64,000 nt of DNA, from assembly GCF_012516475.1 (NCBI RefSeq), contig NZ_CP051217.1, positions 1,984,001-2,048,000 of the forward strand, written 5' to 3'. The stretch comes from Parasphingorhabdus halotolerans. Its GTDB lineage: Bacteria; Pseudomonadota; Alphaproteobacteria; Sphingomonadales; Sphingomonadaceae. A program made the translations under genes and the position numbers. The notes beneath the pieces are model-generated. The model did no database searches. It worked only from the letters and a program-made list of their open reading frames with translations, and was not told the origin of the DNA. Of this stretch, positions 56,846 to 64,000 are shown piece after piece (the stretch's first letter is position 1; every line of letters begins with the position of its first letter).

Positions 56846-58027
56846 TCATCCCGCCTGAAAGTTTAAATAATCGGCTATCGCCTCTGCCCCTCGCTCCGCC
56901 GCTGGACGCGAATCGCTCCGGTCGGCGGTGTAATCCATCAATCGTTTCTGCTCTGCCTGATATCGAAGGCCGATTTCTTTATAGTCATCCAGCAATAGGC
57001 ATAGCTCTTGGGCGGATCTTGCAACTGGTCCCAGGTTCCATGATTCATAGGTCGGCTTTTCCGGGCTATGCGGCTTGCCGATTTGCGCGCTGTGCGTGTC
57101 GAGAAAAAAGCATGGCCGGGGATGATAGAGAAATTCATAAACCTGGCTGCTGACATCGCCGATATAGGCGTCTGAACTTAGCGTATAGCTCATATCAAAC
57201 AGCTGCGGGCTCTCGAGATCGACAAGAATATTGGGCGCGCTGCGATATTTCTGCGCGACGTCTGGACGGCGGCGGCCTTTTTTATACTCCGCCGAGATAT
57301 GGGTGTTTTTGAAGAACAGCATGACATGCGGCGCAAAAATTAAATTATATTGATCAATCCGCTGGTAAAACCATTCCAATATCGCTTCGCCGTCATCATA
57401 CCAGCTCGACAATAATGGATCAAAATGGGGATTATAGAGAAACACCGGATTATCATTATCGAAAAATTTTTCGGGCGCTTTACCTATAAGAGAATCAAAT
57501 TTTGGATAACCGATGATACGGCATTGGTCAGCGGTTACGATATCATGCGCGACCATCTGGTCTCGCACCTTTGCGCCAGATAGCAGCATCAGATCAAAAT
57601 CTTTCATTGCCGGATGATAGGTCACCGCCCGGTCACCCGCCCCATGGGGAACCAAGACAAACTTCGGACCCTTGTCCCGCCACTGGCGCTTGAGAATTAG
57701 ACATGTCCGTTCCGTAGAAACAATCAGATCATATTGGCGAAGACTGGTTCCGCCCAAAAACAACCGCGCCAACCGGCGAGCAGGAAACAGCTTGTTGAGC
57801 GGCGCAAGCGCGCCGCTTGCAAGGCTCGGTAACGACAAATCATGCCAACTCAAACGGGTGACTTGCTCCGCCGTTAGATGTTTCTCGATCTCCTGACGAA
57901 TGGCCGCGCTGCCAAAAGCAATTACCGTCTCATGCTGTGGATATTGCTCGGCTAGGCACGCTGCAATCCCGATGCTGTGCGCCACCTGATGCGCGGCATC
58001 ATGGTTGAAAAGAAAGCAGATTTTCAT
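56846..58027 (-). CDS. CDP-glycerol glycerophosphotransferase-like protein (TagF family)
   Basis: A 393-residue protein with the C-terminal domain of teichoic-acid-type polyol-phosphate polymerases: KFVLVPHGAGDRAVTYHPAMKDFD, LYNPHFDPLLSSW, FAPHVMLFFKN and the signature TLSSDAYIGDVSSQVYEFLYHPRPCFFLD. In Gram-negative bacteria such enzymes act in capsule or O-antigen synthesis. I start at MKICFLFNHDAAHQV; twelve upstream codons are unconserved. It is divergent from a flippase gene, forming part of a small surface-glycan locus. Confidence 0.82.
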   Translation of the reverse strand: MKICFLFNHDAAHQVAHSIGIAACLAEQYPQHETVIAFGSAAIRQEIEKHLTAEQVTRLSWHDLSLPSLASGALAPLNKLFPARRLARLFLGGTSLRQYDLIVSTERTCLILKRQWRDKGPKFVLVPHGAGDRAVTYHPAMKDFDLMLLSGAKVRDQMVAHDIVTADQCRIIGYPKFDSLIGKAPEKFFDNDNPVFLYNPHFDPLLSSWYDDGEAILEWFYQRIDQYNLIFAPHVMLFFKNTHISAEYKKGRRRPDVAQKYRSAPNILVDLESPQLFDMSYTLSSDAYIGDVSSQVYEFLYHPRPCFFLDTHSAQIGKPHSPEKPTYESWNLGPVARSAQELCLLLDDYKEIGLRYQAEQKRLMDYTADRSDSRPAAERGAEAIADYLNFQAG

Positions 58028-58125
58028 CCGTCTCGCCATAGCCACAAGGCGGCACGCTTGCAATTGCGCGCGAAATTCTCAATGAGTCTGGGCGAGTATA
58101 GGCATAGTCAACCGGAAAGCCGGCT

Positions 58126-59454
58126 TTGGTCAGAAAAACATTCCTCAAGTTTCGCAATAGCGAGGACAATCTGGTTCGGGTGCTGCGCAATAGCGTGTGG
58201 CTGTTTACCGGCAACGGCGTGACAGCCGTTCTCAGTTTTTTCTATCTCGCGATTCTCACCCGGACACTGGGGCCGGAAGGCTTCGGTAAATTCGTGCTGA
58301 TCTTCAGCGCAGTGCAAATGATCTCAGCATTTCTGCGCTTTCAGACCTGGCAGACAATTGTCCATTTTGGCGTCCGCTATGTGCTGGAACAAGACCCGCA
58401 AAAATTCTCCGCGCTCGCCTTTTTCGGGATCGCGCTTGAGACCACCGGCGCGCTGATCGGTTGCATTCTTGCCTGGCTGATCATCCCGGTCATCGGCAAT
58501 TATTTCGATTGGGGGGTCGAATTTATTGGCATCACCCAGATTTATGCAGTGATTATGCTGCTGTGCGTCAAATCAAGCGCGCTTGGTATATTGCGCGCGC
58601 ATGACCGGTTTCGCGACGGCGCATTGGCTGACGCAATGATCCCGATTGGCCGGATGATCGGTGCAAGTTTCGTGCTCTTTTATGGACCGAGCGTAACGGC
58701 ATTTCTCGGCGCATGGGTCGGCGCTGAAATATTGAGTGCGGTTGTTTTCTGGATTCTGGTATATCGACACGCGCGCATCCGGCGTTCGGCTCTTCATGGT
58801 AAACAGATTTCCAATATTGTTTCGGAAAATCCCGGGATCGGGAAATTCTTCACCTCGACCGCGCTGATGGAAATGGTGGCGGCGATGCGCGAGCATCTTG
58901 TGGTGCTGATGATCGGCTTCCTCATCGATCCGCGGTCTGCTGGCCTCTTCCGTCTCGCTGCCCAGCTTTCCAATGCAATCAACCGGATTGCCGATATGTT
59001 CGCGCGGCCCTTGTTTACAGAATTGTCGCGTATCCACGCGGGCGGTGATCTAAAGGAATTCCGGCGGCTATTCTATCGCTCGCTGAGATTGTCATTGTTA
59101 AGCGGGGTGGGGGTTATCATCGTCCTTGTGGTTATAGGAAAACGGTTGATCAGCCTGATGGCAGGACCTGAATTTGTCGATGCCTACCCCTTGCTGGTCA
59201 TTTTGGGCGCCGCGACGGGGATGGGTATGATCGGACTGGGGCTAGACCCGTTGCTGCAAGCGTCAGGAAAAGCGCATCTGTCACTTATCATCCGCATATC
59301 GGCATTGGCGCTGATTTTGTTGAGCGTGTATTTTCTGGTGCCAGTGTTCGGGGCAGTTGGCGCAGCGCTGGCATTATTGGGCGCAGCATTGGCGACATTA
59401 CTCGTATTGCTTCTCACAGCTTTTGGCGAAATCGGAAAGATGAAACGCCGCTAA
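58126..59454 (+). CDS. Polysaccharide flippase (Wzx/MurJ-superfamily, oligosaccharide flippase family)
   Basis: A 442-residue membrane protein with about twelve to fourteen helices. The N-terminus NSVWLFTGNGVTAVLSFFYLAILTRTLGPEGFGKFVLIFSAVQM is typical of Wzx-type flippases that move lipid-linked glycan units across the inner membrane. The start is uncertain: no ATG precedes the conserved region, and the TTG at 58126 or a GTG about 17 codons later may be used. It is divergent from the TagF-like gene and convergent with the nucleotidyltransferase. Confidence 0.85.
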   Translation: MVRKTFLKFRNSEDNLVRVLRNSVWLFTGNGVTAVLSFFYLAILTRTLGPEGFGKFVLIFSAVQMISAFLRFQTWQTIVHFGVRYVLEQDPQKFSALAFFGIALETTGALIGCILAWLIIPVIGNYFDWGVEFIGITQIYAVIMLLCVKSSALGILRAHDRFRDGALADAMIPIGRMIGASFVLFYGPSVTAFLGAWVGAEILSAVVFWILVYRHARIRRSALHGKQISNIVSENPGIGKFFTSTALMEMVAAMREHLVVLMIGFLIDPRSAGLFRLAAQLSNAINRIADMFARPLFTELSRIHAGGDLKEFRRLFYRSLRLSLLSGVGVIIVLVVIGKRLISLMAGPEFVDAYPLLVILGAATGMGMIGLGLDPLLQASGKAHLSLIIRISALALILLSVYFLVPVFGAVGAALALLGAALATLLVLLLTAFGEIGKMKRR

Positions 59455-59472
59455 TCGGGCGGAAGATACTGG

Positions 59473-60276
59473 TCAGCCTGGAGAGCGACGACGCGCCAAT
59501 ATGGACTCCACCATTTCGAGATCCTCCGCCTTGTCGACATCAATACAAGCCTCCGCTTGCGGCATCGGCACGGCCTTGGCTTTCAGGCCGAGTTTGCGGC
59601 CAATCCGTTCAGCCAGTTGATCTATGGTGAACAGCCGAAGCACGCCCAAAATCAGCAGCCACGGTCCAAAAACGGTGAAAATCTTCCAGCCCTTTTTACG
59701 GTCCTGCTCAATTTCGGCCCAAAGCGCGAGCAGTTTGGCTGCTTTTTCCGATCCAAAGTAGAATAGATTGGCGCCGCTATATTGGCTCCCTTTCAGCTTA
59801 ATCCAGGTCCGTTTTGAGGAAGGATAACTTTGTAGCAAAACATCTCGCTCAACGACAGCAACAGCGACGTCGCTGCCGTCACTTTGCGCAAGGAAATGAG
59901 CGATCATTGGATCATTCAGCAGCACATTGTCAGCCGTGGTGACCATCAAGGGGAAACGCACATCGGGATCGGCCAAGACCGCTTCGAGAGACTGCGCGAT
60001 CGTCGCGGCTCCCGGAATCAGGTGCGCTTTTGCGGCGAGCAGGGCGTCCGCGACATCCGGGTCGCTAGCCAGTTGCTTGATGTCCTGCGCAATAATCTGC
60101 GTACCATTGATCGCTCTATTTGCCGACACGGCAGCGACAACATGCGCGAGCATCGCTTTTCCAGCGACCGGAATTAGCGATTTCAACGTCACGCCGTGGG
60201 CAGCGGCAAACGAGTCCACACCCGGCCTGCTGCCCGCCAATATTATTGCGGTAACGCTATTTAGGGAAGCGCGCAT
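59473..60276 (-). CDS. Nucleotidyltransferase family protein (MobA-like NTP transferase)
   Basis: A 267-residue protein with a MobA-like Rossmann domain: VTAIILAGSRPG at the start (GxR-type NTP-binding loop), a KSLIPVAGKAMLAHVV segment, and VTTADNVLLNDP with the metal-binding Asp. Such enzymes activate sugars, polyols or cofactors as NDP derivatives. Placed beside a TagF-like polymerase and a flippase, it may supply CDP- or NDP-activated precursor; that is inference. The start is an ATG without a clear ribosome-binding site, just inside the end of the esterase gene region. Confidence 0.75.
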   Translation of the reverse strand: MRASLNSVTAIILAGSRPGVDSFAAAHGVTLKSLIPVAGKAMLAHVVAAVSANRAINGTQIIAQDIKQLASDPDVADALLAAKAHLIPGAATIAQSLEAVLADPDVRFPLMVTTADNVLLNDPMIAHFLAQSDGSDVAVAVVERDVLLQSYPSSKRTWIKLKGSQYSGANLFYFGSEKAAKLLALWAEIEQDRKKGWKIFTVFGPWLLILGVLRLFTIDQLAERIGRKLGLKAKAVPMPQAEACIDVDKAEDLEMVESILARRRSPG

Positions 60277-60280
60277 CGGA

Positions 60281-61165
60281 CTAGTTTTGGCTCTCGAAGA
60301 ATTCGACCATATCATCCAGCACCGGGCCTTTGCCGCGAAACGGCTTTGCAATTGCCATCATGATCTCCAGATGATCCATTTCCGGATATTCGGTATATTG
60401 CGCATCGCCGCCGGCTTCGAGAATCAGATAATGCAACACCCTGCTATTGCGCGGATCGACCTGGGTGTCATCAATGCCGGTCGCCAGCCAAAGCGGGGGA
60501 GCATCGGCGCGGACAAAATTGATTGGCTGGGTCATTTCCGGCTTGTGATACGAACCGAAGCTGTTCTTTCGTGTTTCGCCTTTAAACGGGTAAAAATCGG
60601 TTGGTCCGGCCAGCGCCGCGACGCCCTTTATGATGTCCGTGCTTTTGCCTTCGCGCCCCAGCCATTGGCGATCCAGCGCCAGCATCAGAACATTATAGGC
60701 TCCAGCGGATTGACCGGAGATAAAAATGCGCTCGGGGTCGCCACCAACGCGGGCGATATTGTCATGCACCCAGGCAAGAGCCTTGGCACTATCTTCCAGA
60801 AAGGCGGGGAATTTCGCATCGGGATAGAGCCGATAGTCCGGCAGCGCGACAATATAGCCGCGATTGGCCAAGGCGCGTCCGGCAAAAGCATATTCGTCCT
60901 TGGAGCCCTGCCGCCAGCCCCCGCCATAGATGAAAACCACGACCGGCCGTGGCTGGTCCGAAGCCTCTTCAGACGCCCAGATGTTCATGCCAAGGTTCAG
61001 TTTTTTGTCGTAGGTCTGGTCCTTGATCAGCAGCTTGGCGTTGCTATCGCCGGGAAAAGCATTGTTCGCCATATCCAGCTGTTTCGGGCCGGGCAAAGAG
61101 GTGAACCACCAGACAAAGCCTGCAATCGCGAGTGCTGTCGCACCAAGACCAAAAAGCCATTTCAT
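60281..61165 (-). CDS. Alpha/beta hydrolase (esterase/lipase), membrane-anchored
   Basis: A 294-residue protein with an N-terminal hydrophobic anchor (MKWLFGLGATALAIAGFVWWF) and an alpha/beta hydrolase domain. It shows the oxyanion-hole sequence VVVFIYGGGWRQGSK, the nucleophile elbow FISGQSAGAYN (GQSAG), and a C-terminal Asp/His region (YPEMDHLEIM). Close to carboxylesterase/BD-FAE types; substrate unknown. Four bases separate it from the nucleotidyltransferase gene on the same strand, possibly one operon. Confidence 0.87.
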   Translation of the reverse strand: MKWLFGLGATALAIAGFVWWFTSLPGPKQLDMANNAFPGDSNAKLLIKDQTYDKKLNLGMNIWASEEASDQPRPVVVFIYGGGWRQGSKDEYAFAGRALANRGYIVALPDYRLYPDAKFPAFLEDSAKALAWVHDNIARVGGDPERIFISGQSAGAYNVLMLALDRQWLGREGKSTDIIKGVAALAGPTDFYPFKGETRKNSFGSYHKPEMTQPINFVRADAPPLWLATGIDDTQVDPRNSRVLHYLILEAGGDAQYTEYPEMDHLEIMMAIAKPFRGKGPVLDDMVEFFESQN

Positions 61166-61222
61166 TCCGTTGCTTTAGCTAGCGGAACCAGAAGTGGCAA
61201 TGAAACCGTTGGACGCCAGATT

Positions 61223-62368
61223 TTACTGCGCCTTGGGTGGCAGATTTACGGGGCGATAATCCTCGCGCAACGTCTGCCGCGTCCGCGCCGATGGATCAAT
61301 ATCGGCATCAGCTGCAATAAAGCGAGGTTCGCCGATCGGTAAATACAGCCCGAATAAATTCCAGCGCTTCGGCCATTCGCGATGCTTGATTCTCTTGGGC
61401 CACAGTTCAAGTGGCCACCACCCGGCAGTCAATGAATTGTGCAATTTCGCACCAGCGTCCGGCTTACTGTAGTCCCAGCTGCTTTTTGCGCGCTTGTCAC
61501 CATTGGCAATCTGGTTGCGCGTTGCCTTTATTGTCCACAAACCCGGCCCGGCTTCATCAATCATCCAGTTGAGCGGGAATTTGGAAAGCCCGGCATCGGC
61601 TTCCGGCATGCCGCCGCCGATATCGCTATGCACGCCGGCAAACCAGCGCTGCTTGATGTCCTGCGCCTTTGCGCCGCTGTCATTGTAAGGGTTGCGCCAA
61701 TGCTCTCCCTTATCCGCCCAAAGATACGGTCGGAACATGCTGCGGCGCTCATCGATCGCAATTGCGTGGCGGACCTTGGCAACCAGCGGATTTTCCCTGG
61801 TGAAAGCCAGAAATTTCATTGTTGGCAGGAACAACATATTCGCTTTCGGAACCAGTACGGAAGCCACCGTATCCCATAAGCCCATAAACTGGATCACCGG
61901 ATATTCAACCTTAAGCGCCTGCTCGAACAGCCGCGTCGATTGCGTACGGTTGTTATCTCGCATTTTTTTGTAAGCATTCAGCGCGTAGTTCGCGAGATGG
62001 AGCTGCTCCGGTCGTAATAAGCCCACGGCGCAGATAAAGCCGGCCAGTGCGCGCACGGTATACGCCCCGCGACTAAAGCCGAAAAAATAGAGCTGGTCGC
62101 CGTCTTCATAGTGCCGCGAGAGAAAATCGTACGCGTGGAGGATGTTTTTATCGAGCCCTGCACCCGTTGCCAGACCAAAAATACCGCGGGCCTTTTGCTT
62201 GAGCGAATCCCAGCCGTTATTCGCGCCCATCGTTCCAATGCCGGGATGATAATAGACTAGCTGGCGTTGGTTTCTTTTCAGGATGCGATAGAGCTTGAGC
62301 ACATTGCTCTGCGCTTCTTCTATCTCGTTACCGGTGCCGTCACAGCAAATGACAATGTTTTTAGGCAT
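61223..62368 (-). CDS. DUF2235 alpha/beta hydrolase
   Basis: A 381-residue protein of the DUF2235 family: KNIVICCDGTGNEIEEAQSNVLKLYRIL at the start, YYHPGIGTMG, the serine-nucleophile motif FFGFSRGAYTVRALAGFI and HSDIGGGMPEADAGLSKF. Family members include type VI secretion phospholipase effectors (Tle1-like) and stand-alone hydrolases. No secretion genes are nearby, so a cytoplasmic or membrane hydrolase is more likely here. Function otherwise unknown. Confidence 0.85.
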   Translation of the reverse strand: MPKNIVICCDGTGNEIEEAQSNVLKLYRILKRNQRQLVYYHPGIGTMGANNGWDSLKQKARGIFGLATGAGLDKNILHAYDFLSRHYEDGDQLYFFGFSRGAYTVRALAGFICAVGLLRPEQLHLANYALNAYKKMRDNNRTQSTRLFEQALKVEYPVIQFMGLWDTVASVLVPKANMLFLPTMKFLAFTRENPLVAKVRHAIAIDERRSMFRPYLWADKGEHWRNPYNDSGAKAQDIKQRWFAGVHSDIGGGMPEADAGLSKFPLNWMIDEAGPGLWTIKATRNQIANGDKRAKSSWDYSKPDAGAKLHNSLTAGWWPLELWPKRIKHREWPKRWNLFGLYLPIGEPRFIAADADIDPSARTRQTLREDYRPVNLPPKAQ

Positions 62369-62431
62369 GGGCTGCTCCGGTTTGCGCGACTCCGAGATGA
62401 AACCACTGTAATCCTTTCATGCGCCAAAAGA

Positions 62432-62460
62432 AAAGGGCGGCCACACGGACCGCCCTTTTT
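62432..62460. terminator. Bidirectional intrinsic terminator downstream of rpsI
   Basis: GGGCGG (62435-62440) and CCGCCC (62450-62455) form a hairpin with AAAA on one side and TTTTT on the other, so it can end transcription of rplM-rpsI on the minus strand. It lies 26 bases beyond the rpsI stop. Confidence 0.9.
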
Positions 62461-62485
62461 GAAAACGATGGAAGAGATGGAGGCT

Positions 62486-63013
62486 TTAACGCTTTGAGAA
62501 CTGGAAGCTCTTGCGCGCTTTCGCTTTACCATATTTCTTGCGCTCAACCTTGCGGCTATCGCGGGTCAGGAAGCCTGCCGCTTTAACCGCAGGACGAAGG
62601 GCAGGTTCGAATTTGGTCAGCGCTTGCGAAATACCATGTTTCACAGCACCGGCCTGTCCGGATAGGCCGCCACCTTTTACGGTCACGTCAACATCATATT
62701 GACCTTCACGCTCGGTGATGGCGAAAACCTGATTGAGGACCAGACGCAATGTCGGACGTGCAAAATAGGTAACCGAATCGCGGCCGTTGACCGTGATTTT
62801 GCCTTTACCAGGTTTCAGCCAAACACGGGCAACCGCATCTTTACGGCGACCGGTCGCGTATGCGCGGCCGAATTTGTCGAGCTCCTGCTCACGCAACGGC
62901 ATGGTCGATACCGGTGGTTCAACCGGTGCTTCTGCTGCATCAGCAACAGGTGCCTCAACAACGGCTGCGCCAGCGATTTCTTTCAAATCGGAGAGATCTT
63001 TTGTGTCAGCCAT
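62486..63013 (-). CDS. rpsI: 30S ribosomal protein S9 (uS9)
   Basis: S9 sits in the 30S head near the P-site tRNA. The 175-residue protein has the S9 domain from about residue 48 ([23 protein letters not shown]) to the C-terminal basic tail [11 protein letters not shown]. The first 45 residues form an Ala/Glu/Val/Pro-rich extension, usual in sphingomonads. Its ATG overlaps the rplM stop by one base (TAATG). Confidence 0.98.
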   Translation of the reverse strand: MADTKDLSDLKEIAGAAVVEAPVADAAEAPVEPPVSTMPLREQELDKFGRAYATGRRKDAVARVWLKPGKGKITVNGRDSVTYFARPTLRLVLNQVFAITEREGQYDVDVTVKGGGLSGQAGAVKHGISQALTKFEPALRPAVKAAGFLTRDSRKVERKKYGKAKARKSFQFSKR

Positions 63014-63492
63014 TATGCGCTCACCTTATTTTTACGGTTCATGGAGCCAATATCGAGTGGCTCGGGTTTCTGGCCATCATAAGGATGTTCGGTGCCAGCA
63101 AAAACATGCAAGGCGCGCATTTGCGCAAAGCCGAGCGGACCTTTTGGAATCATGCGCTCAATCGCTTTTTCGACAACCCGCTCTGGGAATTTGCCTTCCA
63201 GCACTTTTTCTGCGGTAACGCCTTTGATGCCGCCGATATAACCGGTGTGCCGGTAGTAAACCTTGTTCTTGGTCTTGTTGCCGGTAAATTTCACCTTGTC
63301 CGCGTTGATCACGATCACATGATCGCCGCAATCAACGTGCGGGGTGTAGCTTGGCTTATGCTTGCCGCGCAGGATATTGGCGACAATTGACGCCATCCGG
63401 CCAACAACCAGATCGGTGGCATCAATAATATGCCATTTCTTTTCGACGTCAGCGGGCTTAACCGACTGCGTCTGCTTGGTAATAGCCTTCAT
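63013..63492 (-). CDS. rplM: 50S ribosomal protein L13 (uL13)
   Basis: L13 is an early-assembly protein of the large subunit. The 159-residue protein contains [47 protein letters not shown], and [35 protein letters not shown]. It is the first gene of the rplM-rpsI pair. A ribosome-binding site (AAGGAGCAGCCC) precedes the ATG. Confidence 0.98.
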   Translation of the reverse strand: MKAITKQTQSVKPADVEKKWHIIDATDLVVGRMASIVANILRGKHKPSYTPHVDCGDHVIVINADKVKFTGNKTKNKVYYRHTGYIGGIKGVTAEKVLEGKFPERVVEKAIERMIPKGPLGFAQMRALHVFAGTEHPYDGQKPEPLDIGSMNRKNKVSA

Positions 63493-63661
63493 CGGGCTGC
63501 TCCTTATGAGACCTTCGGGAAGAAGGCTTGATTCAAAATAACGAAAGCCGAACGATCCTTCTGCAAGGTCATCCGGCCAAGTCAGGCGCTATTGGCGACA
63601 AACATCGCGTGAGTCAAGAGAAACTGCGGGATTGCTAACGGGTATAATAGTACCCTGTAGT

Positions 63662-64000
63662 TTAGCGGTTGGCTTGGCAACCCAATATGTGGACACCCCA
63701 AACGGTCGCCGCGATGACCAACGCTCCGACCGCCTGATGCAAGACGGCGAGGTTTATGTTCACCCCGGAAAGCACCGTTGCGATGCCGAGTAATATCTGC
63801 GTTCCGAAAGCAATGTGAATGGCAATGGATGCGGGGCGGGATATTGCTCTTATCTTGCGTGCAAGCAACACCAAGATCGCGACGACGACCCAGGCCCACC
63901 AGCGGTGGATAAAGTGGATCAGATACGGATCATTGTTGAGCGCGCTCCACATTCCGAAGGAGAAATCAATACCGCCGGGGACAAAATGGTCATTCATTAG
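63662..64000 (-). CDS. ctaA: Heme A synthase, C-terminal part
   Basis: This is the C-terminal region of a COX15/CtaA protein; the gene begins beyond 64000. CtaA converts heme O to heme A for the aa3 terminal oxidase. Visible are helices with the heme-ligand histidines in YLIHFIHRWWAWVVV and INLAVLHQAVGALVI, spaced as in the second half of the family. Oxygen-handling partner genes are outside the window. Confidence 0.9.
   Translation of the reverse strand, partial: LMNDHFVPGGIDFSFGMWSALNNDPYLIHFIHRWWAWVVVAILVLLARKIRAISRPASIAIHIAFGTQILLGIATVLSGVNINLAVLHQAVGALVIAATVWGVHILGCQANR

Noticed and set aside
59927..61342. Long open frame of 471 codons on the plus strand
   Set aside because: It runs antisense through the nucleotidyltransferase and esterase genes, both of which have clear family motifs; its own translation shows no domain.

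Overview
The window is a continuous piece of chromosome from an alphaproteobacterium, most likely of the order Sphingomonadales (a Sphingorhabdus/Parasphingorhabdus/Sphingopyxis-like marine or freshwater strain). The basis is overall protein character, moderately high GC, alphaproteobacterial-type SerC with a serC leader RNA, the serC-serA-hisZ-purA order, a CIRCE-controlled groESL operon and several families of short inverted repeats typical of sphingomonads. Nearly all of it is housekeeping sequence with short intergenic gaps. The genus is inference; the order is reasonably secure. No rRNA or tRNA gene, CRISPR array, transposase or integrase was recognised.

Layout: 1-5 kb holds the end of fabI, a VOC protein, aroC and two transporters. 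5-11 kb is the minus-strand cluster serC-serA-hisZ-purA plus an L,D-transpeptidase lipoprotein, headed by a serC RNA element. 11-15.5 kb has a PepSY/ferric-reductase pair, an extensin-like lipoprotein, a LOG-family enzyme, a membrane cytochrome c and pheA. 15.5-17.9 kb is an accessory patch: an unknown HTH-like protein, a repeat-rich gap, and a compact restriction-modification pair (MT-A70 methylase with a BglII-type endonuclease) wedged before polA. 20.8-32.3 kb carries a diguanylate cyclase, a LysR/MAPEG divergent pair, TonB, YeiH, DJ-1/PfpI, MFS, a quinone-oxidoreductase-like enzyme, SdaA and a DUF885 protein. 32.4-34.6 kb is groES-groEL with CIRCE.

The most interesting region is 34.67-38.39 kb: a complete bufferin-type operon. 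It comprises a small secreted four-cysteine precursor (DUF2282, BufA-like), an MNIO/DUF692 iron oxidase (BufB-like), a DUF2063 partner (BufC-like), a DoxX membrane protein, an ECF sigma factor (SigF-like) and its membrane anti-sigma factor (DUF1109, NrsF-like). I see two sequences fitting a GTAACY-N16-CGAA sigma-F-type promoter: one in front of the precursor gene and one, a perfect GTAACC-N16-CGAA, inside the end of bufC ahead of doxX-sigF-nrsF. Together they suggest a self-amplifying metal-stress circuit that makes a modified metal-binding peptide.

38.4-43 kb has sppA, a TRIC-type channel, a PepSY protein and a SEDS-like membrane protein. 42.5-50.3 kb is the TCA block mdh-(82-aa membrane protein)-sucD-sucA-sucB-lpdA. 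Both sucA and lpdA are broken by single-base losses in G/C runs, which I read as probable sequencing errors. 50.7-56.8 kb has an unknown protein/kinase pair, an M20 peptidase, zapE, a thioesterase and sdhB. 56.8-60.3 kb looks like a small surface-glycan locus (TagF-like polymerase, flippase, nucleotidyltransferase). The window closes with an esterase, a DUF2235 hydrolase, rplM-rpsI and the C-terminal half of ctaA.
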